From an uncultured Eubacteriales bacterium (GTDB lineage: Bacteria > Bacillota_A > Clostridia > Oscillospirales > Oscillospiraceae): a stretch of 18,347 nt of DNA. The notes beneath the pieces are model-generated. The model searched no databases. It was not told the DNA's origin and worked only from the letters and a program-made list of their open reading frames with translations. The stretch lies in assembly GCA_900319835.1 (NCBI GenBank), contig ONPY01000048.1, positions 1-18,347 of the forward strand, written 5' to 3'. The first letter of the stretch is position 1; every line of letters starts with the position of its first letter. Both the position numbers and the translations under genes were made by a program. Shown in pieces: positions 8,137-15,662 of the stretch.

Positions 8137-8805
8137 TTACAGGCTCAGACGCAGATTGTCCCCGGTGATGCCCTGCCAGGCGCCCTTCTGGGCCTGGGGG
8201 GAGTCCGGATGGCAGGTCATCCACTTGTTCTTCATCCAGAGCAGCTTCTCTTCACCGGGGGCAGACGTGTCCACCCGGGAAAGGGGCGTGTTGGTCCCCC
8301 TGGGCAGGACGACCAGGCAGTTAAAGCCCGACTCCTCCACCCGGCAGGGGGCAAAGTGCAGCACACGGGGGAAGATCTCCACCGGCACCATGGGCGGCAG
8401 ATAGAAGCCCACCACGTCCTTGCTGCTGAGCATTCCGTCATGCAGCTGCTCCGGCAGCGCCAGCAGCAGCACGAGACCGCGGGTGGTAAAGTTTACCTCG
8501 CTGCTCTTGTGGTATTCCAGGGCGTTGAGCATATAGCCGCGACCATTGCAGAAGCCGGCCTCGATCTCCGTCTCGCCGAAGACCGTGCGGCAGATGGCCG
8601 CCGCTTCCGCCGTCGCCTCCAGTGCTGGCACGGAGGCCCGGTAGCAATTGCCCTCCGCAGGGATTTCAGTCCCCTCCAGCGCTTTGGACAGCTCCGAGCA
8701 GTCCCCCAGCTCCAGCACGCGCCCATAGGCGGCGAAGGCCGTGTCCAGCACCGAGTACAGCGGCAGAGCCGGATTCTTTTCTTTCAGCTTCTCGAGAAGA
8801 TCCAT
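8137..8805 (-). CDS. DUF4867-family protein, probable cupin
   Basis: A 222-residue cytosolic protein that I assign to DUF4867 from the overall pattern, including CYRASVPALEAT (54-65), NALEYHKSSEVN (94-105) and LHFAPC (149-154). H99 and E103 in the first motif, followed by H150 after a Pro-containing turn, resemble the metal ligands of a cupin barrel. This suggests a metal-dependent sugar isomerase, epimerase or mutarotase-like job, but no reaction is known to me. The ATG at 8805 is chosen because AAGGAGGG (8822-8815) lies 9 bases upstream. An in-frame GTG at 8826 lies on the wrong side of that site. It is the first gene of the five-gene operon and ends 13 bases before GH31, so it probably processes what the hydrolases release. 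Confidence 0.78.
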   Translation of the reverse strand: MDLLEKLKEKNPALPLYSVLDTAFAAYGRVLELGDCSELSKALEGTEIPAEGNCYRASVPALEATAEAAAICRTVFGETEIEAGFCNGRGYMLNALEYHKSSEVNFTTRGLVLLLALPEQLHDGMLSSKDVVGFYLPPMVPVEIFPRVLHFAPCRVEESGFNCLVVLPRGTNTPLSRVDTSAPGEEKLLWMKNKWMTCHPDSPQAQKGAWQGITGDNLRLSL

Positions 8806-8852
8806 GGAAAAACGCCCTCCTTGCACGGCGCTGCCTGAAAGTTTGCGCCGCC

Positions 8853-8867
8853 ATATTTATAAAATAT
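8853..8867 (-). promoter_or_regulatory. Candidate operator downstream of the operon start point
   Basis: A perfect palindrome ATATTT-ATA-AAATAT lies just beyond the predicted transcription start, where a repressor would block initiation. It is AT-only, so chance occurrence in an AT-rich gap is possible. Confidence 0.3.
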
Positions 8868-8878
8868 CAACAAGAAAG

Positions 8879-8907
8879 AGTTTAATCCCTGCGCAATTCT
8901 TTGTCAA
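8879..8907 (-). promoter_or_regulatory. Promoter of the five-gene glycoside operon
   Basis: On the minus strand a perfect TTGACA (8907-8902), a 17-base spacer and TAAACT (8884-8879) form a good sigma-A-type promoter. The start would be near 8872, about 65 bases before the DUF4867 ATG. It lies just after the terminator of the upstream gene, so the operon is an independent unit. Confidence 0.75.
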
Positions 8908-8912
8908 TCTCT

Positions 8913-8927
8913 TGTGCATTTTACACA
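8913..8927 (-). promoter_or_regulatory. Candidate activator site upstream of the operon -35 box
   Basis: TGTG-N7-CACA sits directly upstream of TTGACA, a position used by activators of CRP/FNR type. The arms are only 4 bases, so support is weak. Confidence 0.25.
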
Positions 8928-8940
8928 TTTGCCCGGAATG

Positions 8941-8974
8941 ACAAAAACCGCCGGACGCACTGCGTCCGGCGGTT
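8941..8974 (-). terminator. Terminator of the coiled-coil membrane protein gene
   Basis: A perfect 13-base inverted repeat (8946-8958 and 8962-8974, core CCGCCGGACGC) with a 3-base loop, followed on the minus strand by TTTTTG. It lies 12 bases after the stop of the gene at 8986-10821 and separates it from the next operon. Confidence 0.88.
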
Positions 8975-8985
8975 GCGGTTTCCTG

Positions 8986-10821
8986 TTATTCCGTTGGGAT
9001 GGCTTTCTTCTTCGGCAGGATGATCAGCAGGTGTACCGCCGCAAAGATTGCCGTGAACAGCGCCGTGTACATCTGTCCCAGTCCCAGGCGCATGTTGACC
9101 GCATCCGCGGCCAAGGCGCAGCCGAGGCAAAGCACCACCGGTGCGATGAGCCAGAAGCGGCCCCGGAGCTTCTCGTAGGCCCCCGGGATCCCCAGGATGC
9201 CGAACACGCCGCCGAGGACGGCCAGGAGATTGATCAGCCGCAGTCCTTGATACTGGCGCTGCGACTCCAAGCGGTAGTCCTCCAGATAAGCTCTGGCGCT
9301 CGCCTCCAGATCCCCGGTCCCGGCAAAGCCGCTCTTGACCTCCGGGACGTTGATCAAAAGCTGGCGTGCGGAGATGTGCCGGTTTTTAAGGATCTTGAGC
9401 TGATCGGTCTCCACAAGCTCCTTGTCAAGGCCCAGCGCCTCCAGATCCAACCGCTCCTTCTCTTCCCGCAGTTCGTCGGCCTTCTCCTCCAGCTGTCCGA
9501 GATGATACCAGATATTCTCCAGTTGACCTTTCATCTCCGACTCGGCTTTGGCCAACATCGCCTCCGCAGCGCTCAGCTTGGCCGCCGCCTCGGCCACCAA
9601 CCCGTCTACAGACTGAATTCCGCCATCTACGGAACCAAATGCACCTGCCATACTGCTGAGTGCTCCGGCGATCTCCTGCGCCGCGGCGAGCGCCTGCTCC
9701 TCCGTCATGGTGCTTGGATCCATGTTCGCATATTGGGAGAGGGTCTGCAGGGCGGACATGTCCACACCAGGCATTTCTGCGCCGCCCATCGAAGAGGACA
9801 ACTCATTGAAAGTACGAATCAGGGGCTGCGCCCTCTCCATCAAAGTCTGCAGATCGCCGCCAAGGATTTCCAGCTTGTCAAGATAATTCTCGATCGGCAG
9901 CTGTGCGACGGCCTCATTCACCTGGCTTTCCCAGGCGGCATGTTGCTCTTCATATTCCTGCTGCTGGTAGAGTGCCTCGTCATATGCTCTTTTCCGCTCG
10001 GGATAGGACTCATACGCCGCCAGCTTCTGCTGGTAGGCTGCCATGGCGGCGTCATATTCCTCTGTCGCCGTGTCATATTCCGCCCATTCGGCAAGCGCGT
10101 CCTCATAGGCTTTGACCTGCTCCTGATACGCGGCCAGGGTTTCCGCATCCGCGTCCTGCGGCGGCTCTTCGGGAGCGGTCGGCCGGTCAAATGCGGGTGC
10201 TGTCGGCTTGGATAACTGCGGCTCTGTCGGCTTCTGCGGCGGCTCGCCGGGATCCTCCGGGATGAAAAAGCCTTCGGGAAGTCTGGGCTCTGCATTGAGC
10301 AGCGCGGCAAACTCCTGCGCCAGCTGCTGCATCTGTGCGGCGTCCATGCCGCTCTCATCCGCGTCGCTTTGCGCCTGGGCCGCGATGTCCTGCAGGTCGC
10401 CCTTCACGCCGTTATAGGCCGTCTGTACGTCCTCAAACTGTTTTTTTGCTTTGGCCAGCTCCTGTTTGGCAGCCGCGATCTCCGGCATGGCCTCCCAGAT
10501 CAGGTTGGCCCCCATGGTGTTGCCGCCCTTTTCGGCGGTATAAAGGGCTGTGTCCGTGCGGTGCTGGGCAGCGTCCTTGTCGTGCTGCTCCAGCTTTTCT
10601 TTCAGCAGCTCGTAGGCTTCATCATAGCTGATGGAGTTTTCCACCTGCTCATGGAGGGTGACATAGTTTTCGATCCGCTGGGCGTACTTTTCCTCAAAGG
10701 CCGTCCGCTCTTCATGCGCTTTGGCCGCCTTGCCGAAGCCCGTGGCCCCGTTGAGCAGCATCAGCAGGCACATGATGGCAAGCACCACAGCAAAGACTCT
10801 GGCCAGCGCCTGATGTTTCAC
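8986..10821 (-). CDS. Coiled-coil membrane protein of unknown function, 611 residues
   Basis: I do not recognise a named family. One N-terminal membrane segment (about 7-27) is followed by some 500 non-membrane residues and three C-terminal membrane segments (about 528-546, 556-575, 584-603) with a short basic tail. The central part is rich in Ala, Glu, Gln and Lys with heptad character (about 30-160, 235-345, 420-500), interrupted by a Pro-rich stretch at about 183-230. The layout recalls YhgE/Pip-type proteins, whose large loop lies outside the cell, but similarity was not established. The start is GTG with AAGGAGGG (10836-10829) 7 bases upstream, a better fit than any internal ATG. It is a single-gene unit with its own terminator, divergent from the dihydrouridine synthase gene. 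A cell-surface or envelope role is a guess. Confidence 0.85.
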   Translation of the reverse strand: MKHQALARVFAVVLAIMCLLMLLNGATGFGKAAKAHEERTAFEEKYAQRIENYVTLHEQVENSISYDEAYELLKEKLEQHDKDAAQHRTDTALYTAEKGGNTMGANLIWEAMPEIAAAKQELAKAKKQFEDVQTAYNGVKGDLQDIAAQAQSDADESGMDAAQMQQLAQEFAALLNAEPRLPEGFFIPEDPGEPPQKPTEPQLSKPTAPAFDRPTAPEEPPQDADAETLAAYQEQVKAYEDALAEWAEYDTATEEYDAAMAAYQQKLAAYESYPERKRAYDEALYQQQEYEEQHAAWESQVNEAVAQLPIENYLDKLEILGGDLQTLMERAQPLIRTFNELSSSMGGAEMPGVDMSALQTLSQYANMDPSTMTEEQALAAAQEIAGALSSMAGAFGSVDGGIQSVDGLVAEAAAKLSAAEAMLAKAESEMKGQLENIWYHLGQLEEKADELREEKERLDLEALGLDKELVETDQLKILKNRHISARQLLINVPEVKSGFAGTGDLEASARAYLEDYRLESQRQYQGLRLINLLAVLGGVFGILGIPGAYEKLRGRFWLIAPVVLCLGCALAADAVNMRLGLGQMYTALFTAIFAAVHLLIILPKKKAIPTE

Positions 10822-10851
10822 AGTCTATCCCTCCTTAAAACTTGAGGAATG

Positions 10852-10857
10852 ATTATA
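10852..10857 (-). promoter_or_regulatory. Probable -10 box for the coiled-coil membrane protein gene
   Basis: TATAAT on the minus strand lies 30 bases upstream of the GTG start. No convincing -35 hexamer was found 16-18 bases further up. Confidence 0.4.
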
Positions 10858-10925
10858 CAACAACTCTGCGGTAAAGTGTTGACGAAATATGAAATCTTTT
10901 TCTTTCCTTTCCGGTTTTCTTCGTG

Positions 10926-10931
10926 TATGAT
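10926..10931 (+). promoter_or_regulatory. Possible -10 box for the dihydrouridine synthase gene
   Basis: TATGAT lies 28 bases before the ATG at 10960. Its -35 region (TTTCCT at 10903-10908) is poor. A TTGACG at 10879-10884 lacks a partner -10 at normal spacing. Confidence 0.3.
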
Positions 10932-10959
10932 GTGGGGCAGAACAACAGCGGAGGTCGAC

Positions 10960-11916
10960 ATGGAATTGAGCTTTGCCCCCATGGAGGGGATCACCGGCAG
11001 CATCTACAGGCGCGTACACGCCCGGTTCTTTCCGGGTGCCGATGTGTATTACGCTCCTTTCCTCGCCCCCGACGGCACGGGCCGCTTCAAGGGCAGCGCG
11101 CTCAGAGAGCTTCTGTCCGAGAACAACACGGGGCTCACCGTGATCCCGCAGCTGCTGGTCAACACGCCGGAGCCTTTCCTGGCCGCGGCGGAGACGCTGG
11201 GCGGACTGGGATACAAGGAGATCAACCTGAATGTCGGCTGCCCCTCCGGGACGGTGGTGGCCAAGCACAAGGGGGCCGGTATGCTGGAGGATCTGGAGAG
11301 TCTTTCGCGCTGTCTGGACACCATTTTTTCCCGCTGCCCCCAGCGCATTTCCGTCAAGACCCGCCTGGGGCTCGGCAGCACTGCGGAGTTTCCCGCCATT
11401 TTGTCGCTCTTCCGGCGCTATCCCCTCGCGCGGCTGATCGTCCATGCCCGTGACCGGGCCGGGATGTATCAGAGCATGCCGGATCTAAACACCTTTGCTC
11501 TCGCGCTTATTGACTCTCCTTTTCCTGTAGTGTACAACGGCAACGTCTTTTCTTCCGGGGCGTATGAAGCGATCGTCTCCCGCTTCCCCACCCTCTCCGG
11601 TGTCATGCTCGGGCGCGGAGCCGTCGCCGATCCGGCGCTCTTTCGCCGCATCCGGGGCGGCTCTGCCATGTCCGTGGAGGAGCTCACCGCCTTCCACGAG
11701 GCTCTGCTGGAGGAGACGCTGGCCTCCGGGCTTGCGCCGAACTACACCGTGCAGCGGATGAAGGAGCTCTGGTTCTACATGGGCTGTCTGTTTCCCGGCC
11801 AGGACAAAGCGCTCAAAACCATCCTGCGCAGCCGCTGTCTTTCCGACTACCGCGCCGCCGTCGCAGCGCTGCTGGACCGGCAGGCCCCGGCACCGGACGC
11901 GGTGTTCAACCGATGA
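10960..11916 (+). CDS. tRNA-dihydrouridine synthase
   Basis: A 318-residue cytosolic FMN enzyme that reduces uridines in the tRNA D-loop with NAD(P)H. The family pattern is clear: APMEGITG at the N terminus for FMN binding, NLNVGCPSG with catalytic Cys94, VKTRLGL, a shortened HARDRAGMY where many members have HGRTR, YNGNVFS, and GVMLGRGAVADP for FMN phosphate. The helical C-terminal domain follows. The ATG has GGAGG 5 bases upstream (10950-10954); in-frame codons further up lie in promoter-like sequence. It is a single gene, divergent from the membrane protein and convergent with the Na/phosphate transporter. Which tRNA position it modifies cannot be decided from the sequence, so no Dus subclass symbol is given. 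Confidence 0.93.
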   Translation: MELSFAPMEGITGSIYRRVHARFFPGADVYYAPFLAPDGTGRFKGSALRELLSENNTGLTVIPQLLVNTPEPFLAAAETLGGLGYKEINLNVGCPSGTVVAKHKGAGMLEDLESLSRCLDTIFSRCPQRISVKTRLGLGSTAEFPAILSLFRRYPLARLIVHARDRAGMYQSMPDLNTFALALIDSPFPVVYNGNVFSSGAYEAIVSRFPTLSGVMLGRGAVADPALFRRIRGGSAMSVEELTAFHEALLEETLASGLAPNYTVQRMKELWFYMGCLFPGQDKALKTILRSRCLSDYRAAVAALLDRQAPAPDAVFNR

Positions 11917-11919
11917 AAA

Positions 11920-11943
11920 ACGCTCGCCCATTTGGGCGAGCGT
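11920..11943. terminator. Terminator hairpin copy 1, keeps the A-run on its left
   Basis: Inverted repeat ACGCTCGCCCA-TT-TGGGCGAGCGT. It follows the dihydrouridine synthase stop and is preceded by AAAA, so it has a U-run only when read on the minus strand. An identical 24-base copy lies at 12106-12129. Confidence 0.7.
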
Positions 11944-12106
11944 CAAGCTGTCGACAAAGTGTCGACAGCTTGAATCGCAAAAATGGGATCTTTCGAAAAA
12001 GTTCCCATTTTTGCATAGATTGAACGTGAAGGGGGACTCCCCGTCCCCCTTCACAATCCCCCTTGCAGGTCCAAGCTGGGATAACAGGGGTTTGTCTACA
12101 GTCTGA
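11943..12106. mobile_element. MITE-like small element with imperfect terminal inverted repeats
   Basis: The left end TCAAGCTGTCGACAAA (11943-11958) and the reverse complement of the right end, TCAGACTGTAGACAAA (12106-12091), match at 13 of 16 positions. Inside are three perfect stems: 14-base arms at 11943-11956/11960-11973, 12-base arms at 11977-11988/12003-12014, and 12-base arms at 12026-12037/12043-12054. No open reading frame makes sense here. The element is bounded on both sides by an identical 24-base terminator hairpin, as if insertion had duplicated it. That it moves, and that other copies exist in the genome, is inference. Confidence 0.5.
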
Positions 12107-12129
12107 CGCTCGCCCATTTGGGCGAGCGT
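12106..12129. terminator. Terminator hairpin copy 2, keeps the T-run on its right
   Basis: Identical in all 24 bases to the copy at 11920-11943, but followed by TTCTTTTC, so it has a U-run only when read on the plus strand. It lies 9 bases beyond the stop of the convergent Na/phosphate transporter gene. Confidence 0.75.
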
Positions 12130-12138
12130 TCTTTTCTG

Positions 12139-13896
12139 TCAGATGGCGTATTTCTCGGCAAAGCCGGCATACAGCTCATCATAATTGTGAGAGTGGAGCT
12201 CTTTCAGATTGATGATATAGTCATGCGTTTCATAGGCGTTCTGGCTCAGCTCGATCATGGCGATGGCGATGTTGGAGCAGTGATCCGCCACGCGCTCAAA
12301 GTTGGTCAGCAGGTCGTTGAAGACAAAACCAACCTTCAGCGAACAGGCGCCGGTCTGCAAACGCTCCACATGCCGCAGCTTGAGCTCATCGCAGAGCACG
12401 TCGATGTGCTCCTCCAGAGGCTCCACGCGGTAGGCCTTGTCCAAATCGTCCTCCACAAAGCCGTTGATGGTAAGCTCCAGAATCTCGTTGACCGCGCCCA
12501 GCAGCACCGTCAGCTCATGCTCGCCATCCGCGGAGAAATGGATCTTTTTATCATGGATCTCCTGGGCAGCCTGGGCCACATTCATGGCGTGGTCGCTGAT
12601 ACGCTCAAAGTCGCTGAGCGTATGGAGATACTTGGAGACCTTCTCGTTCTCCTCCCGGCTGAGCTCCGAGCTGTTAAGCCGCATGAGATACGTGCCGATC
12701 TTGTCCTCGAAGCGGTCCACCAGATCCTCGTCCCGCTCCACCTTCTGCACCATCTCGGGGCTGTACTGGTGGATCAGCAGCATGGCGTCACAAAGGTTCT
12801 CCCGGGATTTGCGCGCCATGGCGTCAATGGTGAGACGGCTCTGCTCCACGGCCAGGGCCGGGTGCTTGAGGAAGCGCTCGTCCAGACGGTCAAAGTCGGC
12901 GTTGGCGGCCTTTTCCTCCTGGCTCTCGCGGATGATCGTCTGAATGAGCTTCTCGATCAGGCCGATGAAGGGCAGCAGCACCACCGCCATCAGCACGCGG
13001 AAGACCGTGTTGACCAGAGCGATGCTGACGGGATTCATGGTCTCTTCCATCAGAGCAAAATGCATGGAGGCGTTGAGCGCATAGAACAGAATGGCAAACA
13101 GCGTCACGCCGATTACCTGAATGATCAGATAGGCGTAGGCGGTGCGTCGGCCGTCGGTCCTGGCGCCCAGGGCCGAGAGCAGCACCGGCACCGCGGCGCC
13201 GATGGCGATACCGAGGATGATGGGAAAGGCCTCGGCAAACTCAATGGCGCCTGTGACAGACAGAGCCTGGAGAATACCGACCGCCGCCGAAGCGCTCTGC
13301 AGGATGCTGGTGATGGCCGCGCCCGCGAGAATGCCGATCAGTGGATTGGAGAAGGCCGTCATCAACTGGATGAAGCGCTGGCTATCCTTCAACGGCGCCA
13401 CGGCCGAACTCATGGCCTGCATGCCGAACATCAGCACCGCAAAGCCCAGAAGGATGTCCCCCACATGGCGGCTGCTCTGCTTTTTGGAGAACATGCGCAG
13501 CACGATGCCGATCACCGCGACAGCGGCGGAGATGGTGGCCGTGGACAGAAGAGAGACCAGGCCGCCCGAACCCTCCATATAGGACAGACAGATAATCCAG
13601 CCGGTAATACTGGTGCCCACGATGGCACCCATAATGACCGCCATGGCCTGGCGTACCTTCATCATACCGGAGTTGACAAAGCCGACCAGCATCACGGAGG
13701 TGGCGGAGGAGGACTGGATCACCGCGGTGACGCCCGCACCGAGAAGCACGCCCTTCAAGGGTGTGCTGGACAGGCGGTACAGCACCAGCTCCAGCTTGCT
13801 GCCGGCCACTTTTTTCAGGCCCTCGCCCATCAGGGACATGCCGAAGAGAAACAGCGCCACACCGCCGAGTAACGAAATCACATTGGAAACGCTCAT
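12139..13896 (-). CDS. Na+/phosphate cotransporter with C-terminal PhoU-like domain
   Basis: A 585-residue membrane protein of the Na/Pi-cotransporter II family (NptA/YjbB type), importing or exporting phosphate with sodium. The inverted-repeat transport core spans about residues 1-310 and shows the two family motifs QSSSATS (from Q61) and QSASAAV (from Q200). Residues from about 340 to the end are soluble and helical with FERISDHAMNVAQ and FERVADHCSNIAIAM, typical of PhoU repeats that bind metal clusters. Family length is usually 530-600, so it is complete. The ATG has GAGGG 6 bases upstream. It is a single gene, divergent from the pseudouridine synthase gene. No Pho-box-like direct repeats were seen in its promoter region. 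Confidence 0.94.
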   Translation of the reverse strand: MSVSNVISLLGGVALFLFGMSLMGEGLKKVAGSKLELVLYRLSSTPLKGVLLGAGVTAVIQSSSATSVMLVGFVNSGMMKVRQAMAVIMGAIVGTSITGWIICLSYMEGSGGLVSLLSTATISAAVAVIGIVLRMFSKKQSSRHVGDILLGFAVLMFGMQAMSSAVAPLKDSQRFIQLMTAFSNPLIGILAGAAITSILQSASAAVGILQALSVTGAIEFAEAFPIILGIAIGAAVPVLLSALGARTDGRRTAYAYLIIQVIGVTLFAILFYALNASMHFALMEETMNPVSIALVNTVFRVLMAVVLLPFIGLIEKLIQTIIRESQEEKAANADFDRLDERFLKHPALAVEQSRLTIDAMARKSRENLCDAMLLIHQYSPEMVQKVERDEDLVDRFEDKIGTYLMRLNSSELSREENEKVSKYLHTLSDFERISDHAMNVAQAAQEIHDKKIHFSADGEHELTVLLGAVNEILELTINGFVEDDLDKAYRVEPLEEHIDVLCDELKLRHVERLQTGACSLKVGFVFNDLLTNFERVADHCSNIAIAMIELSQNAYETHDYIINLKELHSHNYDELYAGFAEKYAI

Positions 13897-13938
13897 ACAA
13901 CACCCTCATTACTATTTCTTATGTTTCAATTATCTATT

Positions 13939-13944
13939 ATTATA
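13939..13944 (-). promoter_or_regulatory. Probable -10 box for the Na/phosphate cotransporter gene
   Basis: TATAAT on the minus strand lies in an AT-rich run about 43 bases upstream of the ATG at 13896. No clear -35 hexamer is present, and other TAT-rich registers nearby are possible. Confidence 0.4.
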
Positions 13945-14002
13945 TTACCACCGTGAATTAAAAAAGTCTATTCGCATTTCGCACGATTCTTCCCGCCTGA
14001 GA

Positions 14003-14031
14003 TTGAAAATCCAGAATCCAGGTTGTAGAAT
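14003..14031 (+). promoter_or_regulatory. Promoter of the rluA-type/prmA pair
   Basis: TTGAAA (14003-14008), a 17-base spacer and TAGAAT (14026-14031) make a good sigma-A-type promoter. Transcription would start near 14038, only about 9 bases before the ATG at 14047, giving a very short leader. This also excludes the in-frame ATG at 14032 as the start. Confidence 0.55.
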
Positions 14032-14046
14032 ATGACAGGTGATAAA

Positions 14047-14706
14047 ATGACTTGTACCATTCTCTATCGGGACCGGGATCTGCTGGTCTGTATCAAGCCC
14101 CGGGGCGTCTCCTCTGAGGACGAGCTGCCGCGCCTGCTCGCCCAGCAGCTCGGCGTGGAGCGCGTCTGGTGCGTGCATCGGCTGGACAAGGCCGTGGGCG
14201 GCGTGATGGTGCTCGCCCTCAGCCAAAGGGCCGCGGCGCAGCTCTCCGCGCTGATTGCCGGGCAGAAGCTGCAAAAGAAATATCTGGCCGTGGTCGCGGG
14301 AAGGCCGGCGGAGGAGGCCGGCATCCTGCGGGATCTGCTGTATCACGACCGGGCCAGAAACAAGAGCTATCCGGTCAAGCGGATGCGCGCCGGGGTCAAG
14401 CAGGCGGAGCTGGACTATGAGATTCTCGAGACTCAGGACGCGATCTCCCTCGTCCGGGTGCGCCTGCACACCGGACGCAGCCACCAGATCCGGGTGCAGT
14501 TTGCCTCGCGCGGCATGCCGCTTATCGGTGACGTGAAATACGGCAGCGCCGTCCGGGACTGCCCCATCGCGCTCTTCTCCTGCGCGCTCACTCTCCCCCA
14601 CCCCCGCACCAGCGAGGCGCTCTCCTTCTCCGCCGTCCCGGAGGGGGGCTATCCCTGGCGACTCTTTTCAACCATTCAAACGGAGGTCAACCATGAAATA
14701 TCTTGA
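14047..14706 (+). CDS. RluA-family pseudouridine synthase
   Basis: A 219-residue cytosolic enzyme converting uridine to pseudouridine in rRNA or tRNA. The catalytic motif HRLD gives D47, in CVHRLDKAVGG, and HTGRSHQIRVQF near residue 145 is the second family signature. There is no S4 RNA-binding domain, so it resembles the short RluA/TruC-like members. The ATG at 14047 is preceded by AGGTGA at normal distance; an ATG five codons earlier overlaps the predicted promoter. Its last 14 bases overlap the start of prmA, whose ribosome-binding site lies inside this gene, so the two are co-transcribed. The position modified in RNA is not readable from sequence. Confidence 0.92.
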   Translation: MTCTILYRDRDLLVCIKPRGVSSEDELPRLLAQQLGVERVWCVHRLDKAVGGVMVLALSQRAAAQLSALIAGQKLQKKYLAVVAGRPAEEAGILRDLLYHDRARNKSYPVKRMRAGVKQAELDYEILETQDAISLVRVRLHTGRSHQIRVQFASRGMPLIGDVKYGSAVRDCPIALFSCALTLPHPRTSEALSFSAVPEGGYPWRLFSTIQTEVNHEIS

Positions 14707-15610
14707 GGTCTGCGTCAACACGCCCACCGAGCTGATCGATCAGCGTTGCGAGGAGATGGCCGTCTTCGGCGCCGGCGGCTTCGTCATTGAGAATGAAGAG
14801 GATTTTCAGAACTTTCTGGAACATAACCACATGTACTGGGACTATGTGGACGAGGAGCTGGAAAACCAGTTTCGCGGCGTCAGCCGCATCAAATGCTACC
14901 TGACGGATGACGCGGAGGGCCGCGCGGTGCTGGCAAAGATCCGGGCTGCCTACGACGATGTGCAGACCGCGATTGTGGACGACAGCGACTGGGAGAACAA
15001 CTGGCGCGCCTACTATAAGCCCATCGAAGTAGGTGAAAAATTGGTGGTGGTGCCCGAGTGGGAGGAGGTCCCGGCGGGCGGGCGCATCCCCCTGCGCCTC
15101 GACCCGGGGCTCATCTTCGGCACCGGCAGCCACGCCACCACGCGCATGTGTCTTGCCGCGCTGGAGCGCTGTGCAAAGCCCGGTGTCCGGGTGCTGGATC
15201 TCGGCTGCGGCAGCGGCATCCTCGGCATCGGAGCGCTGCTGCTGGGGGCGGACACCTGTCTCGGCGTGGACATCGACCCCAAGGCGCCGGATGTGGTGAT
15301 GGCAAACGCCGCGTTAAACGACATCGGCCCCGACCGCATGACCGCCTGGGCCGGGGACATTCTGGGCGACACCTCCCTCCGCGCCCGCATCGGGGGCGGC
15401 TATCAGCTGGTGCTGGCCAACATCGTGGCGGACGTGATCATCCCGCTCTCCGCGCTGGCGCGGCCCTTCCTGGCCGAAGATGGCGTATTCATTTGCTCGG
15501 GCATCATTGAAAACCGCTGGCCGGAGACAGAGGCCGCCCTGAAACAAAACGGCTTTACGATCCTCGACCATGTCTCCGAGGAGGAGTGGCACTGCTTCGT
15601 CTGCCGGTAA
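14693..15610 (+). CDS. prmA: Ribosomal protein L11 methyltransferase
   Basis: A 305-residue cytosolic enzyme that methylates lysines and the N terminus of ribosomal protein L11 with S-adenosylmethionine. An N-terminal substrate-recognition domain (about 1-95) leads into WENNWRAYYKP (100-110), a PrmA hallmark. This is followed by DPGLIFGTGSHATT (137-150), the SAM-binding loop LDLGCGSG (168-175), the acidic strand end VDID, and NIVAD (243-247) at the active site. The length matches the family. The ATG has GGAGG 6 bases upstream (14682-14686) and overlaps the preceding gene by 14 bases. In many Firmicutes prmA is followed by rsmE; here the next gene is unrelated and 300 bases away. Confidence 0.96.
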   Translation: MKYLEVCVNTPTELIDQRCEEMAVFGAGGFVIENEEDFQNFLEHNHMYWDYVDEELENQFRGVSRIKCYLTDDAEGRAVLAKIRAAYDDVQTAIVDDSDWENNWRAYYKPIEVGEKLVVVPEWEEVPAGGRIPLRLDPGLIFGTGSHATTRMCLAALERCAKPGVRVLDLGCGSGILGIGALLLGADTCLGVDIDPKAPDVVMANAALNDIGPDRMTAWAGDILGDTSLRARIGGGYQLVLANIVADVIIPLSALARPFLAEDGVFICSGIIENRWPETEAALKQNGFTILDHVSEEEWHCFVCR

Positions 15611-15662
15611 TCCGAACCAAAAAAGAAATCCTGCCGTTGGGGCTCTTTTCTTTTGCTTTCGG

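Noticed and set aside
8137..8826. GTG at 8826 as the start of the DUF4867 gene
   Set aside because: The AAGGAGGG site at 8822-8815 lies after it and fits ATG 8805.
11943..12106. Complete insertion sequence
   Set aside because: Only about 160 bases long with no transposase coding capacity; at most a non-autonomous element.
15621..15654. Intrinsic terminator after prmA
   Set aside because: AAAAGAAA can pair with TTTCTTTT, but the stem is A-U only with a long loop, too weak to call.
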